A stretch of DNA of 34,119 nucleotides, taken from Candidatus Hungatella pullicola (GTDB lineage Bacteria > Bacillota > Clostridia > Lachnospirales > Lachnospiraceae). The first letter of the stretch is position 1; every line of letters begins with the position of its first letter. The stretch lies in assembly GCA_019114305.1 (NCBI GenBank), contig DXFU01000005.1, positions 1 to 34,119 of the forward strand. Direction: 5' to 3'. Below, piece after piece: positions 1-6,790 of the stretch. The notes under the pieces are model-generated. The model was not told the origin of the DNA. It made no database searches and saw nothing but the letters and a program-made list of their open reading frames with translations. The translations under genes were made by a program, and so were the position numbers.

Positions 1-84
1 ACCTGTTTTTTTAGAGATTTCACTGATCCGGTATCCACAATTGCTCAAGTCTTTGATATGATTGATTTGGGACATAGTGAGCAT
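1..84 (-). CDS. istA: IS21-family transposase IstA, N-terminal 28 residues (partial)
   Basis: Reading leftwards from the ATG at 84, the product starts MLTMSQINHIKDLSNCGYRI and continues SEISKKTG to the window edge. This is the opening helix-turn-helix of IS21 transposases, which bind the terminal repeats. A strong ribosome site (GGAGGAAAGGAAG) lies directly upstream of the ATG. An in-frame ATG three codons later is possible but is further from that site. Only the N-terminus is visible, so integrity of the catalytic domain and presence of istB cannot be judged. Confidence 0.75.
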   Translation of the reverse strand, partial: MLTMSQINHIKDLSNCGYRISEISKKTG

Positions 85-156
85 CTTCCTTTCCTCCTTT
101 ATCTTTGGTGGTGCTTAGATAAAGGATAAATATAATGTAAAGGGGAATCAATATGT

Positions 157-223
157 CCCGCTTTATTTAGGGAATTTCTCTCGCTTTTTTCAGGGAATTC
201 TGACGCTTTTTTTCGGTAAATTT
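157..223. repeat. Three tandem IS21 terminal repeats
   Basis: Three imperfect copies of about 21-22 bp lie at 157-177, 180-200 and 202-223. Each has a CGCTTTTTT-like start and a GGGAATT or GGTAAATTT end. Spacing of 22-23 bp and position just inside the element tip fit transposase-binding repeats. Confidence 0.65.
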
Positions 224-232
224 AGTGTATCA

Positions 233-461
233 TAAACATCTGGACTACGATAAGCAAAAGAAGGCGGAGACGGCTGTAGATGAACTGAGAAAGAGGTTTG
301 GCATTGACTGCGTAAAAAGAGCCAGCTTTTTAGGGTCTCCGGCCAATAAGGAGGATCTCTGGATTGATCACATGGGAGGCGGAATCAGCAGAGAAAAATG
401 GACTGTGGATTATAACCGGGAGCTGGCTGTTTCCCCGCAAAAATCCGTATGGGCTGACTAG
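233..461 (+). pseudogene. Y-family DNA polymerase (DinB/UmuC-like), 3' remnant cut by IS21
   Basis: The reading frame from 233 to the stop at 461 encodes about 75 residues, including the stretches AVDELRKRFGIDCVKRASFL and IDHMGGGISREKWTVDY. These resemble the extreme C-terminus of Y-family lesion-bypass polymerases of Lachnospiraceae. The palm, fingers and thumb domains are missing. The frame runs leftwards straight into the IS21 tip, where a fortuitous GTG at 225 could start a short product. I read this as a polymerase gene inactivated by IS insertion. The following small gene and SRAP gene support an SOS-type context. Confidence 0.7.
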
Positions 462-512
462 TATGTGAAAAAGGAGTGGATTGTTTTGGCAGGATTTGGG
501 GAAGGGGCAAAC

Positions 513-806
513 ATGCCCAGAGAGAGAGAAGAAATCATGCCCGAGGGCAGAATGTATCATATTGCCTGCAAGACATGGTTTACGGCGGGAGGCTGTCCAA
601 GACCTCTTTCTTTTAAATTTGAGGGAGATGACGGAATTCTGCAGACTGTGCGGGATCTTACGGTGCTGTATTCAGAAGACAAGAATTATTCCGGTATCCC
701 CAGCAAAGAATATGGATGTCAGGCTGTAATAGGAGGATTTTTAAGAAACTTCCGTCTGATATTTTACTGCGAGGCCTGTAAATGGGTTATGTTGATTGGA
801 CAGTAG
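513..806 (+). CDS. Conserved small protein of unknown function in an SOS cassette
   Basis: The product is about 97 residues from the ATG at 513, which has GAAGGGG upstream. An in-frame ATG at 537 is an alternative, and a GTG at 465 lacks a ribosome site. The body reads like a folded domain, with MYHIACKTWFTAGG, LSFKFEGDDGILQTVRDLTV and a C-terminal FRLIFYCEACKWVMLI. I recall similar short proteins beside polymerase and SRAP genes in related bacteria but can assign no function. No signal peptide or convincing membrane helix is seen. It lies about 50 bp downstream of the polymerase remnant and 21 bp before the SRAP gene. The insertion may have removed its normal promoter. Confidence 0.5.
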   Translation: MPREREEIMPEGRMYHIACKTWFTAGGCPRPLSFKFEGDDGILQTVRDLTVLYSEDKNYSGIPSKEYGCQAVIGGFLRNFRLIFYCEACKWVMLIGQ

Positions 807-827
807 ATGGAAAGAGGTTAACATGCT

Positions 828-1245
828 ATGTGCGGAAGATATTATATCAATAGGCAGATGGAAAGGGAAATGGAAAAAATTCTGGGATATCAGGGAAGGA
901 AAGTAATAAGGAACGAGATTTTTACGACGACAGACGTGTACCCTTCTCAAAAAGCTATAGTTTTGGCGGAAAGAGACCATCATATGGTATTGAAATTTAT
1001 GCCCCGTCCTTTATATAGCCGGCTTTTATAGAATGTTTGAGGATGGCAACCATTTCGTTATCCTGACGACAGAGGCCAACGACTCTATGAGACCAGTCCA
1101 TCCGCGGATGCCTTTGATTTTAGAACAAAATGAACTGGAAGGCTGGCTTTGGGATGAAAGATATGGGGACAGCCTTCTGAAGAAGACACCAGTATTATTG
1201 AAGAGACAGCAGGAGTATGAACAGCAGACCCTTCCATTTTTATAA
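828..1245 (+). pseudogene. SRAP (SOS response-associated peptidase, YedK/HMCES-like) gene with internal deletion
   Basis: The 5' part encodes MCGRYYI with the catalytic Cys-2 used to crosslink abasic sites in single-stranded DNA. The 3' part encodes FVILTTEANDSMRPVHPRMP, a typical SRAP C-terminal motif with its conserved His. The middle third is absent: the family's WGF, NAR-E and FYEW motifs cannot be found. The first frame ends at 1031. In another frame the bases just before read VLYIAGFYRMFEDGNHF and lead into the C-terminal part. The simplest reading is a deletion of roughly 80-100 codons that also shifted the frame near 1005. The product should be inactive because the DNA-binding core is lost. 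Confidence 0.8.
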
Positions 1246-1276
1246 AAATTCTTCTTTAATTTGTTCCTATGTTTTC

Positions 1277-1305
1277 TTGACATTAATTAAATAATTTAAT
1301 ATAAT
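1277..1305 (+). promoter_or_regulatory. Consensus sigma-A promoter of the nucleoside hydrolase gene, with palindromic operator candidate
   Basis: TTGACA at 1277-1282 and TATAAT at 1300-1305 are separated by 17 bp. The spacer and -10 contain a perfect 15-bp palindrome, ATTAAATAATTTAAT, overlapped by a second one, ATTTAATATAATTAAAT. A promoter this good normally needs repression, and the LacI-family gene next door is the obvious candidate. Confidence 0.75.
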
Positions 1306-1376
1306 TAAATAAAAAGTAAGTAATCATTCAATAAATTTCACACGAAATACTTATGAGAACAGATGAAGGAGGATGT

Positions 1377-2291
1377 ATGCGCTATACTAATTACCAATTT
1401 AAGGTTCCGGAAGAGAAGATTGTCCGGGTGATTGTAGACACGGATGCAAAGAATGAAGCAGATGACCAATTTGCCGTTGTTCAGGCTCTGCTGAGTCCTA
1501 AATTTGAAAACATAGGCTTTATTGCCGCTCATTTTGGTCAGACCAGATGTGCGGATTCCATGATGCGAAGCTACAGAGAGCTGGAAAAGATCTTCGGCCT
1601 TATGAATTTTTCCACGGAAGGAGTTCTTTACCGGGGAGCGGAAGGCCCTATGCCTGATAAGAAGACCGGAATACCCAGTGAAGGAGCCAGGCTTATTGTG
1701 GAAGAGGCCATGAAAGAGGATTCAAGGCCTCTTTATGTGCTCTTTTTAGGGGCCCTTACAGATCTTGCAAGTGCCTATCTTATGGAGCCGCGAATTGCCA
1801 AAAGACTGACTGCTGTCTGGATCGGCGGCGGACGATATCCAAACGGGGGTCCTGAGTTTAATCTGGGCAATGACGTCAATGCTGCTAATGTTGTATTCTC
1901 CAGTCCTATTGAGCTATGGCAGGTTCCTAAGAATGTATACGAGATGATGCCTGTATCTTTAGCGGAACTGGAATACAGAGTTGCCCCCTGCGGTGATATT
2001 GGACGTTATCTTCTGGAGCAGTTAGATACCCACGCCCACGAACAGGGCCCGAGAGAAAGCATCTTCCGCACGGGGGAGACTTGGGTGCTGGGCGATAATC
2101 CGGCAGTTGGGCTTTTATTATATGAACACAGATTTGAATTTGACTGGGTTCAGGCGCCTTTGATTACAGAAGATATGAATTATGTACACACAGGGTTAAA
2201 CCGGCCTATCCGTGTATATAAATCTATAGACAGCCGTCTTATTCTGGAAGATTTGTACGCTAAATTGGCGCTGTTTTCTCAGAAAAAATGA
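1377..2291 (+). CDS. Nucleoside hydrolase-like N-glycosidase
   Basis: The 304-residue product begins MRYTNYQFKV. The ATG at 1377 is chosen because AAGGAGG lies six bases upstream; the ATG at 1353 has no such site. Near the N-terminus is VIVDTDAKNEADDQFAVVQA, a variant of the calcium-binding DTDxxxDD signature of inosine/uridine-type nucleoside hydrolases with a few extra residues. Family members cleave the N-glycosidic bond of ribonucleosides to base and ribose, using the Asp cluster and bound calcium. No signal peptide is present, so it should be cytoplasmic. It stands alone behind its own promoter and a shared convergent terminator. The promoter resembles that of the sugar operon, so it may serve the same regulon. 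The substrate is unknown. Confidence 0.75.
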   Translation: MRYTNYQFKVPEEKIVRVIVDTDAKNEADDQFAVVQALLSPKFENIGFIAAHFGQTRCADSMMRSYRELEKIFGLMNFSTEGVLYRGAEGPMPDKKTGIPSEGARLIVEEAMKEDSRPLYVLFLGALTDLASAYLMEPRIAKRLTAVWIGGGRYPNGGPEFNLGNDVNAANVVFSSPIELWQVPKNVYEMMPVSLAELEYRVAPCGDIGRYLLEQLDTHAHEQGPRESIFRTGETWVLGDNPAVGLLLYEHRFEFDWVQAPLITEDMNYVHTGLNRPIRVYKSIDSRLILEDLYAKLALFSQKK

Positions 2292-2303
2292 CCCTGTTAT
2301 GAC

Positions 2304-2342
2304 AAAAAAGGAAGCTGAGAGTGATTTCAGCTTCCTTTTTTT
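2304..2342. terminator. Bidirectional intrinsic terminator between nucleoside hydrolase gene and lacI-type gene
   Basis: The arms AAAAAAGGAAGCTGA and TCAGCTTCCTTTTTT flank an 8-base loop and give a U-tract on either strand. It serves convergent genes and overlaps the last codons and TGA of the regulator gene. Confidence 0.85.
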
Positions 2343-3346
2343 GCGACACTTTCCCTCACAATAAGGCTGGTTGAAAGTTCCAGCTTGACGGGACTTCTGG
2401 AGGGCGTGTTGATTTTGCTTTGAATCTGTTCTATTGCTAAAGCGCCGAAATCCTGCCTCTGAACCTGCATAGTTGACAGAGCGGGAGAGAGAAAGTTGCA
2501 GATGGGAATATCATCAAAGCCTATTACAGATATGTCTTCCGGTATTCGTATGCCGGCTTCCTTCAAAGCGCGCATGGCTCCTGCCGCGATCAGGTCATTA
2601 TCCGCAAAGTAAGCCTGCGGAAGAGAAATTCCCTGTTCCAACAAAGCCTTCATGTCCAGATAGGCATTTTCCATGGAAGGAGCCAGTTCTAAGATATAAC
2701 CGGAATTCTTTTTGATATTATAGTGGCGAAGTGCCTTAAAAAAACCATCAGCTCTTTCCTCAAAATTAGCGATCCGGAAAGAAGATTTCAGATAACCGAT
2801 TTCAGTAAAACCAGCTTCTGCCAGATGGGATACGGCCATAAAGGCTCCTTGTACATTGTTGATGAGAACCGTATCTAGCTGAAGCTCTTCGTAGTAGCAG
2901 TCCAAAACTACAAGAGGGCAGGGCTGATTGAGAAAAGGAGTAAAATCTTCTTTGGTCATCTCTGTGGCCAGAAGAAGAATTCCGTGATAATCCTTTTCGT
3001 ACAGATCCTTAATTTGGCTGGCAACCGGTTCGTTGCCGTAAATATATGAAATGTTCAAATTGAGATTTTTAGATTTACAGGCGTTGCTGATTCCCTCTGT
3101 CAGTTCAGAAAAAAATGGAGTATCTGCAACCACCTTACCTGATTTGCGGTAAATTACAAAACAAATGTTTTTGGTTTCCTCCGGGTAAGAGGAGTATTTA
3201 GAAAGATCATAACCGTACTCTCTGGCAGCCTCAAGAATCCGGGTACGGGTGGCGCTGCTGATTCCCGGCTTATGATTCAGGACCATGGAAATAGTCGCGG
3301 GAGATACATTTAATATTTGGGCGAGTTCTTTTGCTGATATAGCCAT
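2327..3346 (-). CDS. LacI-family transcriptional regulator
   Basis: The 339-residue protein opens with MAISAKELAQILNVSPATIS, the LacI helix-turn-helix, followed by the hinge region (residues about 45-60). The remainder is a periplasmic-binding-protein-like effector domain, with TPFFSELTEGI, a central GILLLA stretch and the C-terminal PEDISVIGFDDIP motif. Such proteins bind palindromic operators as dimers and release DNA, or occasionally activate, on binding a sugar. It lies between the nucleoside hydrolase gene and the long catabolic operon and is transcribed towards the former. It is therefore the likely regulator of both. Its own promoter contains a 12-bp direct repeat consistent with autoregulation. 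The ligand is not identifiable from sequence. Confidence 0.92.
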   Translation of the reverse strand: MAISAKELAQILNVSPATISMVLNHKPGISSATRTRILEAAREYGYDLSKYSSYPEETKNICFVIYRKSGKVVADTPFFSELTEGISNACKSKNLNLNISYIYGNEPVASQIKDLYEKDYHGILLLATEMTKEDFTPFLNQPCPLVVLDCYYEELQLDTVLINNVQGAFMAVSHLAEAGFTEIGYLKSSFRIANFEERADGFFKALRHYNIKKNSGYILELAPSMENAYLDMKALLEQGISLPQAYFADNDLIAAGAMRALKEAGIRIPEDISVIGFDDIPICNFLSPALSTMQVQRQDFGALAIEQIQSKINTPSRSPVKLELSTSLIVRESVAKKGS

Positions 3347-3363
3347 GCAAACACAATCCTAAC

Positions 3364-3420
3364 TTTATTGGATTTCATCTAGAATGTGATCTAAATGATT
3401 AATTAAATTTTATTGGATTT
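3364..3420. repeat. Direct repeat TTTATTGGATTT in the regulator promoter
   Basis: TTTATTGGATTT occurs exactly at 3364-3375 and 3409-3420, 45 bp apart start to start. One copy overlaps the -10 and spacer of the regulator promoter and the other lies in the untranslated leader. These may be operator half-sites for the regulator or for another factor. Confidence 0.5.
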
Positions 3421-3435
3421 TTCCTTGCGCGTCAA
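3407..3435 (-). promoter_or_regulatory. Promoter of the LacI-family regulator gene
   Basis: On the minus strand TTGACG (3435-3430) and TAAAAT (3412-3407) are spaced 17 bp apart. Transcription would start about 55 bp before the regulator ATG. Confidence 0.6.
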
Positions 3436-3563
3436 TAGTCAATTCTGAATAAAGCCTGATGAAATAAGGGGTTTGTAAAAGCGGGTCTGAAAAACAAGTG
3501 AATTTCTGTAAAAATTTAAAAGAATAGAGTTTCAAAATGAGACTATAATTTAATAAATAATTA

Positions 3564-3592
3564 TTGACTGCAATTTAATAATTAAGTATAAT
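3564..3592 (+). promoter_or_regulatory. Promoter of the catabolic operon
   Basis: TTGACT at 3564-3569 and TATAAT at 3587-3592 are spaced 17 bp apart. The spacer holds the palindrome TTAATAATTAA within AATTTAATAATTAAG. The octamer AATTTAAT is shared with the nucleoside hydrolase promoter and with the regulator's own promoter. Between this promoter and the regulator promoter (3436-3563) I see only AT-rich sequence with no gene. Confidence 0.65.
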
Positions 3593-3625
3593 TAAAATAA
3601 CAATAAGAATCACGGAGGATGGAAT

Positions 3626-5026
3626 ATGAGCAAAATCAAATTGGCATTTGCCCCCACAAGAAGAAGTATTTTCTCGGCTCCCGCAGCAGTAGAATATGCC
3701 AATCTTACAAGAAAAAAATTAAAGGATCTTGATATATCCTTTGTGGACATTGATGACATCAATGAGGAAGGACTTCTGTACGATGAGGAAGGACGCATTG
3801 AGATGACGGAAAAGTTCAAGAAGGAGGGAGTGGATGGTTTGTTTCTCCCCCACACAAATTTCGGAACAGAATATGAGTGTGCCAGGCTGGCAAAGGAACT
3901 GAATGTTCCTGTTCTTTTATGGGGGCCCAGAGATGAGAGACCGGACCATAAGGGAGTACGGAAAAGGGACAGTCAGTGCGGACTGTTTGCCACAGGAAAG
4001 GTCCTTAGAAGATTTCAGATTCCATTTACTTATCTGACTAATTGTAATCTGGAAGATCCGGAATTTGAGCGTGGAATAAAGGATTTTCTGGCTGTATGCA
4101 ATACAGTAAAGACTTTCAGAAATATGAGAATTCTTCAGATTGGTCCAAGACCTTTTGACTTCTGGTCTACCATGTGCAACGAGGGAGAGCTTCTGGAACG
4201 GTTTAACATTCAGCTGTCACCGGTCCCCCTGCCGGAATTGACACAGGAGATGAAAAAGGCAAAAGAAGAAAAAACAGAAGTAGAGCAGGTAATGGCCTAC
4301 TGCAAAGAACATATGACAATCGAGATTAAGGAGAAAGAGCTGGAAAATGTGGCAGCTTTAAAGGTTGCCATGAAGAGCCTTGCTCTGCGCTATGGCTGCC
4401 AGGCAATAGCTATTCAGTGTTGGAATGCTCTTCAGGGAGAAATTGGAATTATGCCCTGCGCGGCTAATTCTCTTCTCAACGAAGAGGGGATTCCAGTGGT
4501 ATGTGAAACGGATATTCATGGAGCTGTTACGGCTCTTTTGGCAGAAGCTGCTGCCGCAGATGGAACCAGAAGCTTTTTCGCTGACTGGACAGTAAGACAT
4601 CCCGACTGTGAAAACGGGGAGCTTTTGCAGCACTGCGGTCCCTGGCCTATTTCCGTGGCGAAGGAAAAACCTGTTATCAGCTATCCTCTTGCCTTTGATT
4701 ATCCGGGAGCTGTAGCCGCACAAGCAAAGCATGGAGAAGTAACTTTGTGCAGGTTTGACGGAGACAACGGAGAATATTCTCTTTTGTTAGGCCGTGCCAG
4801 GGGAATTGACGGTCCCTACACCAAGGGAACTTATCTCTGGGTAGAAGTAGAGAACTTAAAGCGCCTTGAGGCCAAGCTGGTAGAAGGTCCGTATATTCAT
4901 CACTGCGTAGGAATTCATAAGGATATTGTTCCTGTTCTCTATGAGGCCTGCAAATACATAGGAGTGAAACCAGATTTTTATGATCCAATAGAAGAAGAGG
5001 TAAAAGCATATTTGAGAGGCGAATGA
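3626..5026 (+). CDS. L-fucose isomerase-like sugar isomerase (COG2407 type)
   Basis: The 466-residue protein has the layout of the L-fucose/L-arabinose isomerase superfamily, which interconverts aldoses and ketoses with a divalent metal. Candidate metal ligands are Glu-294 and Asp-296 in VVCETDIHGA and His-425/His-426 near the C-terminus. It is shorter than classical FucI (about 590 residues) and matches the smaller FucI-like group of mixed or unknown specificity. The start has GGAGG seven bases upstream. It is the first gene of the operon and overlaps the transketolase subunit gene by ATGA. Its neighbours (FGGY kinase and split transketolase) suggest conversion of an imported aldose to a 2-ulose that is then phosphorylated. 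D-apiose is my leading guess; L-fucose, L-arabinose or another pentose are alternatives. Confidence 0.8.
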   Translation: MSKIKLAFAPTRRSIFSAPAAVEYANLTRKKLKDLDISFVDIDDINEEGLLYDEEGRIEMTEKFKKEGVDGLFLPHTNFGTEYECARLAKELNVPVLLWGPRDERPDHKGVRKRDSQCGLFATGKVLRRFQIPFTYLTNCNLEDPEFERGIKDFLAVCNTVKTFRNMRILQIGPRPFDFWSTMCNEGELLERFNIQLSPVPLPELTQEMKKAKEEKTEVEQVMAYCKEHMTIEIKEKELENVAALKVAMKSLALRYGCQAIAIQCWNALQGEIGIMPCAANSLLNEEGIPVVCETDIHGAVTALLAEAAAADGTRSFFADWTVRHPDCENGELLQHCGPWPISVAKEKPVISYPLAFDYPGAVAAQAKHGEVTLCRFDGDNGEYSLLLGRARGIDGPYTKGTYLWVEVENLKRLEAKLVEGPYIHHCVGIHKDIVPVLYEACKYIGVKPDFYDPIEEEVKAYLRGE

Positions 5027-5862
5027 GTATGGAAGATTTGAAAGCAAAAACTTTTGAGTTAAGGCAGAATGTGCTGGATATTGTAATGGCAGGCAAGGGT
5101 GGCCATATCGGCGGAGATATGAGTGTGCTGGATATTCTAAGCACTCTGTATTTCCGGATTATGAATGTGTCACCGGAAAATCAGGCGGATCCTAACAGAG
5201 ATCGTTTTGTAATGAGCAAAGGACACTCCGTGGAAGCGTTATACGCTGTGCTGGCAGCCAAAGGCTTCTTTCCTCTGGAAGAAGTAATCCGCCGGTTTTC
5301 TAAATTTGGTTCCCCATATATCGGGCATCCCAACAATCATCTTCCTGGAATTGAGATGAACTCCGGATCCCTGGGACACGGGCTTCCGGTTTCTGTTGGG
5401 ATGGCTTTGGCCGGAAAACTGGATAAGGCTTCTTATCGGGTTTATACCGTAATGGGAGATGGGGAGCTGGCCGAGGGCTCTGTTTGGGAGGCAGCTATGG
5501 CGGCTGGAAACTATAAGCTGGATAACCTGTGTGCAACCATTGACCGAAATGGCCTTCAAATTTCCGGAAGCACAGAACAGGTAATGCGTCTGGATCCTCT
5601 GAAAGACCGCTTTCAGTCCTTTGGCTGGAATGTAATAGAGGTAAAAAACGGAAATGATACAGATGCTCTTACGGAAGCATATAGGCAGGCGAAGGAGAAA
5701 AAAGGAAAGCCTACGTTGGTTTTGGCGGATACCATAAAGGGATACGGCTCTTCTGTGATGGAGAATAAAGCTCAGTGGCATCACAAAGTTCCGTCTGAGG
5801 AAGAATATATCCAAATTTCAAAAGATTTTGAAAGAAGAAAGGAGGAGAGGGACCATGAATAA
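5023..5862 (+). CDS. Transketolase, N-terminal (thiamine diphosphate-binding) subunit
   Basis: The 279 residues match the N-terminal half of transketolase as found in two-gene versions. The cofactor motif starts at GDGELAEGSVWEAAMAAGNY and continues LDNLCATIDRN, and an earlier MSKGHSVEALYA segment lies on the substrate side. With the C-terminal subunit it should transfer a two-carbon ketol unit between phosphorylated sugars. It overlaps the isomerase gene by four bases and the partner gene by eight, indicating translational coupling. Being inside an inducible catabolic operon, it is more likely dedicated to this sugar than a housekeeping pentose-phosphate enzyme. The described two-subunit apulose-4-phosphate transketolase (AptAB) is a plausible functional match. 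Confidence 0.88.
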   Translation: MSMEDLKAKTFELRQNVLDIVMAGKGGHIGGDMSVLDILSTLYFRIMNVSPENQADPNRDRFVMSKGHSVEALYAVLAAKGFFPLEEVIRRFSKFGSPYIGHPNNHLPGIEMNSGSLGHGLPVSVGMALAGKLDKASYRVYTVMGDGELAEGSVWEAAMAAGNYKLDNLCATIDRNGLQISGSTEQVMRLDPLKDRFQSFGWNVIEVKNGNDTDALTEAYRQAKEKKGKPTLVLADTIKGYGSSVMENKAQWHHKVPSEEEYIQISKDFERRKEERDHE

Positions 5863-6790
5863 GATTGCTAACAGGCAGGCTATCTGCCAGGTGCTTATGG
5901 AGAATGCCAGAACGGATAAAGATATTGTTGTGCTGTGCAGCGATTCTAGAGGTTCCGCTTCTCTTGCTCCGTTTTTTGAATCGTTTCCGGAGCAGGCGGT
6001 AGAAGTTGGAATTGCGGAACAGAATCTGGTAAGTATCAGCGCCGGACTGGCCAGCTGCGGAAAAAAAGCTTACGCCGCTTCTCCTGCCTGCTTCCTTACT
6101 ACAAGAAGCTATGAACAGGCAAAAATTGACGTGGCCTACTCTAATACCAATGTAAAACTGATCGGCATCAGCGGTGGTGTAAGCTATGGGGCCCTGGGGA
6201 TGAGCCACCATTCCACTCAGGACATTGCAGCGATGGCAGCTCTTCCTAATATGAGAGTATATCTGCCTTCAGACAGATTTCAGACGGCGAAATTAATAGA
6301 GGCCCTGTTAACGGATGAAAAGCCTGCATATATCCGGGTTGGACGCAATCCGGTGGAGGATATTTACTCTCAGGAAGACTGTCCGTTTCAGCTTGATAAA
6401 GCAGTGAGTTTAAAAGAGGGAGAGGATCTTCTTTTTGTGGCCTGTGGGGAGATGGTCAAACCTGCGCTGGAAGCAGCAAAACTTCTTGAACAGCAGGGGA
6501 TTTCCGCTGGAGTTCTTGATATGTACTGTGTCAAACCCCTGGATACAGAAACTCTGTTGGAAAAGGCGGGAAAGGTAAAGGCTGTTGTGACCGTAGAGGA
6601 ACATGTGCCTGCCGGCGGACTGGGCAGCATGGCAGCACAGGTGATTGGGGCAAAGGATCCTAAGAAAGTGGTAAATCTTACCCTTCCCGATGCTCCAGTG
6701 ATTACAGGAACCTCTAAAGAGGTTTTTGACTACTATGGATTAAATCCGGAAGGAATTGCCAGGGCCGCGAAACATGCCCTGGACAGATAA
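5855..6790 (+). CDS. Transketolase, C-terminal (pyrimidine-binding) subunit
   Basis: The start is the ATG at 5855, placed after GGAGGAGAGG; an in-frame TTG at 5828 lies inside the upstream gene and is rejected. The 311-residue product contains VEVGIAEQNLVSISAGLA, holding the conserved glutamate that activates thiamine diphosphate. The C-terminal swivel domain reads VKAVVTVEEHVPAGGLGS. Together with the preceding gene it makes one complete transketolase equivalent. The next gene starts immediately after its stop codon. No key motif appears damaged. Confidence 0.88.
   Translation: MNKIANRQAICQVLMENARTDKDIVVLCSDSRGSASLAPFFESFPEQAVEVGIAEQNLVSISAGLASCGKKAYAASPACFLTTRSYEQAKIDVAYSNTNVKLIGISGGVSYGALGMSHHSTQDIAAMAALPNMRVYLPSDRFQTAKLIEALLTDEKPAYIRVGRNPVEDIYSQEDCPFQLDKAVSLKEGEDLLFVACGEMVKPALEAAKLLEQQGISAGVLDMYCVKPLDTETLLEKAGKVKAVVTVEEHVPAGGLGSMAAQVIGAKDPKKVVNLTLPDAPVITGTSKEVFDYYGLNPEGIARAAKHALDR

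Larger units (their letters stand above)
1..232 (-). mobile_element. IS21-family insertion sequence, istA-proximal end (partial)
   Basis: Positions 1-84 encode the first residues of an IstA-type transposase reading leftwards, and 85-232 is the untranslated end of the element. Three related blocks of about 21 bp lie near the tip, as expected for the multiple terminal transposase sites of IS21 elements. The outer end is placed at about 232, where the minus strand begins TGATACACTAAATTTACC (TG...CA-type end) and where sequence resembling a host polymerase gene begins. The rest of the element is outside the window, so the target duplication cannot be checked. Confidence 0.75.

Noticed and set aside
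225-461. A separate small gene starting at GTG 225
   Set aside because: The GTG lies in the IS21 tip and has no ribosome site. The encoded residues resemble a polymerase C-terminus, so it is a remnant.
1033-1245. An independent 70-residue protein
   Set aside because: Its sequence is the SRAP C-terminus and upstream bases continue the SRAP motif in the same frame, so it is part of one broken gene.
5239-5814. A 191-codon minus-strand frame
   Set aside because: It is the complement of the transketolase N-terminal subunit gene, with no recognisable domain and no start signals.
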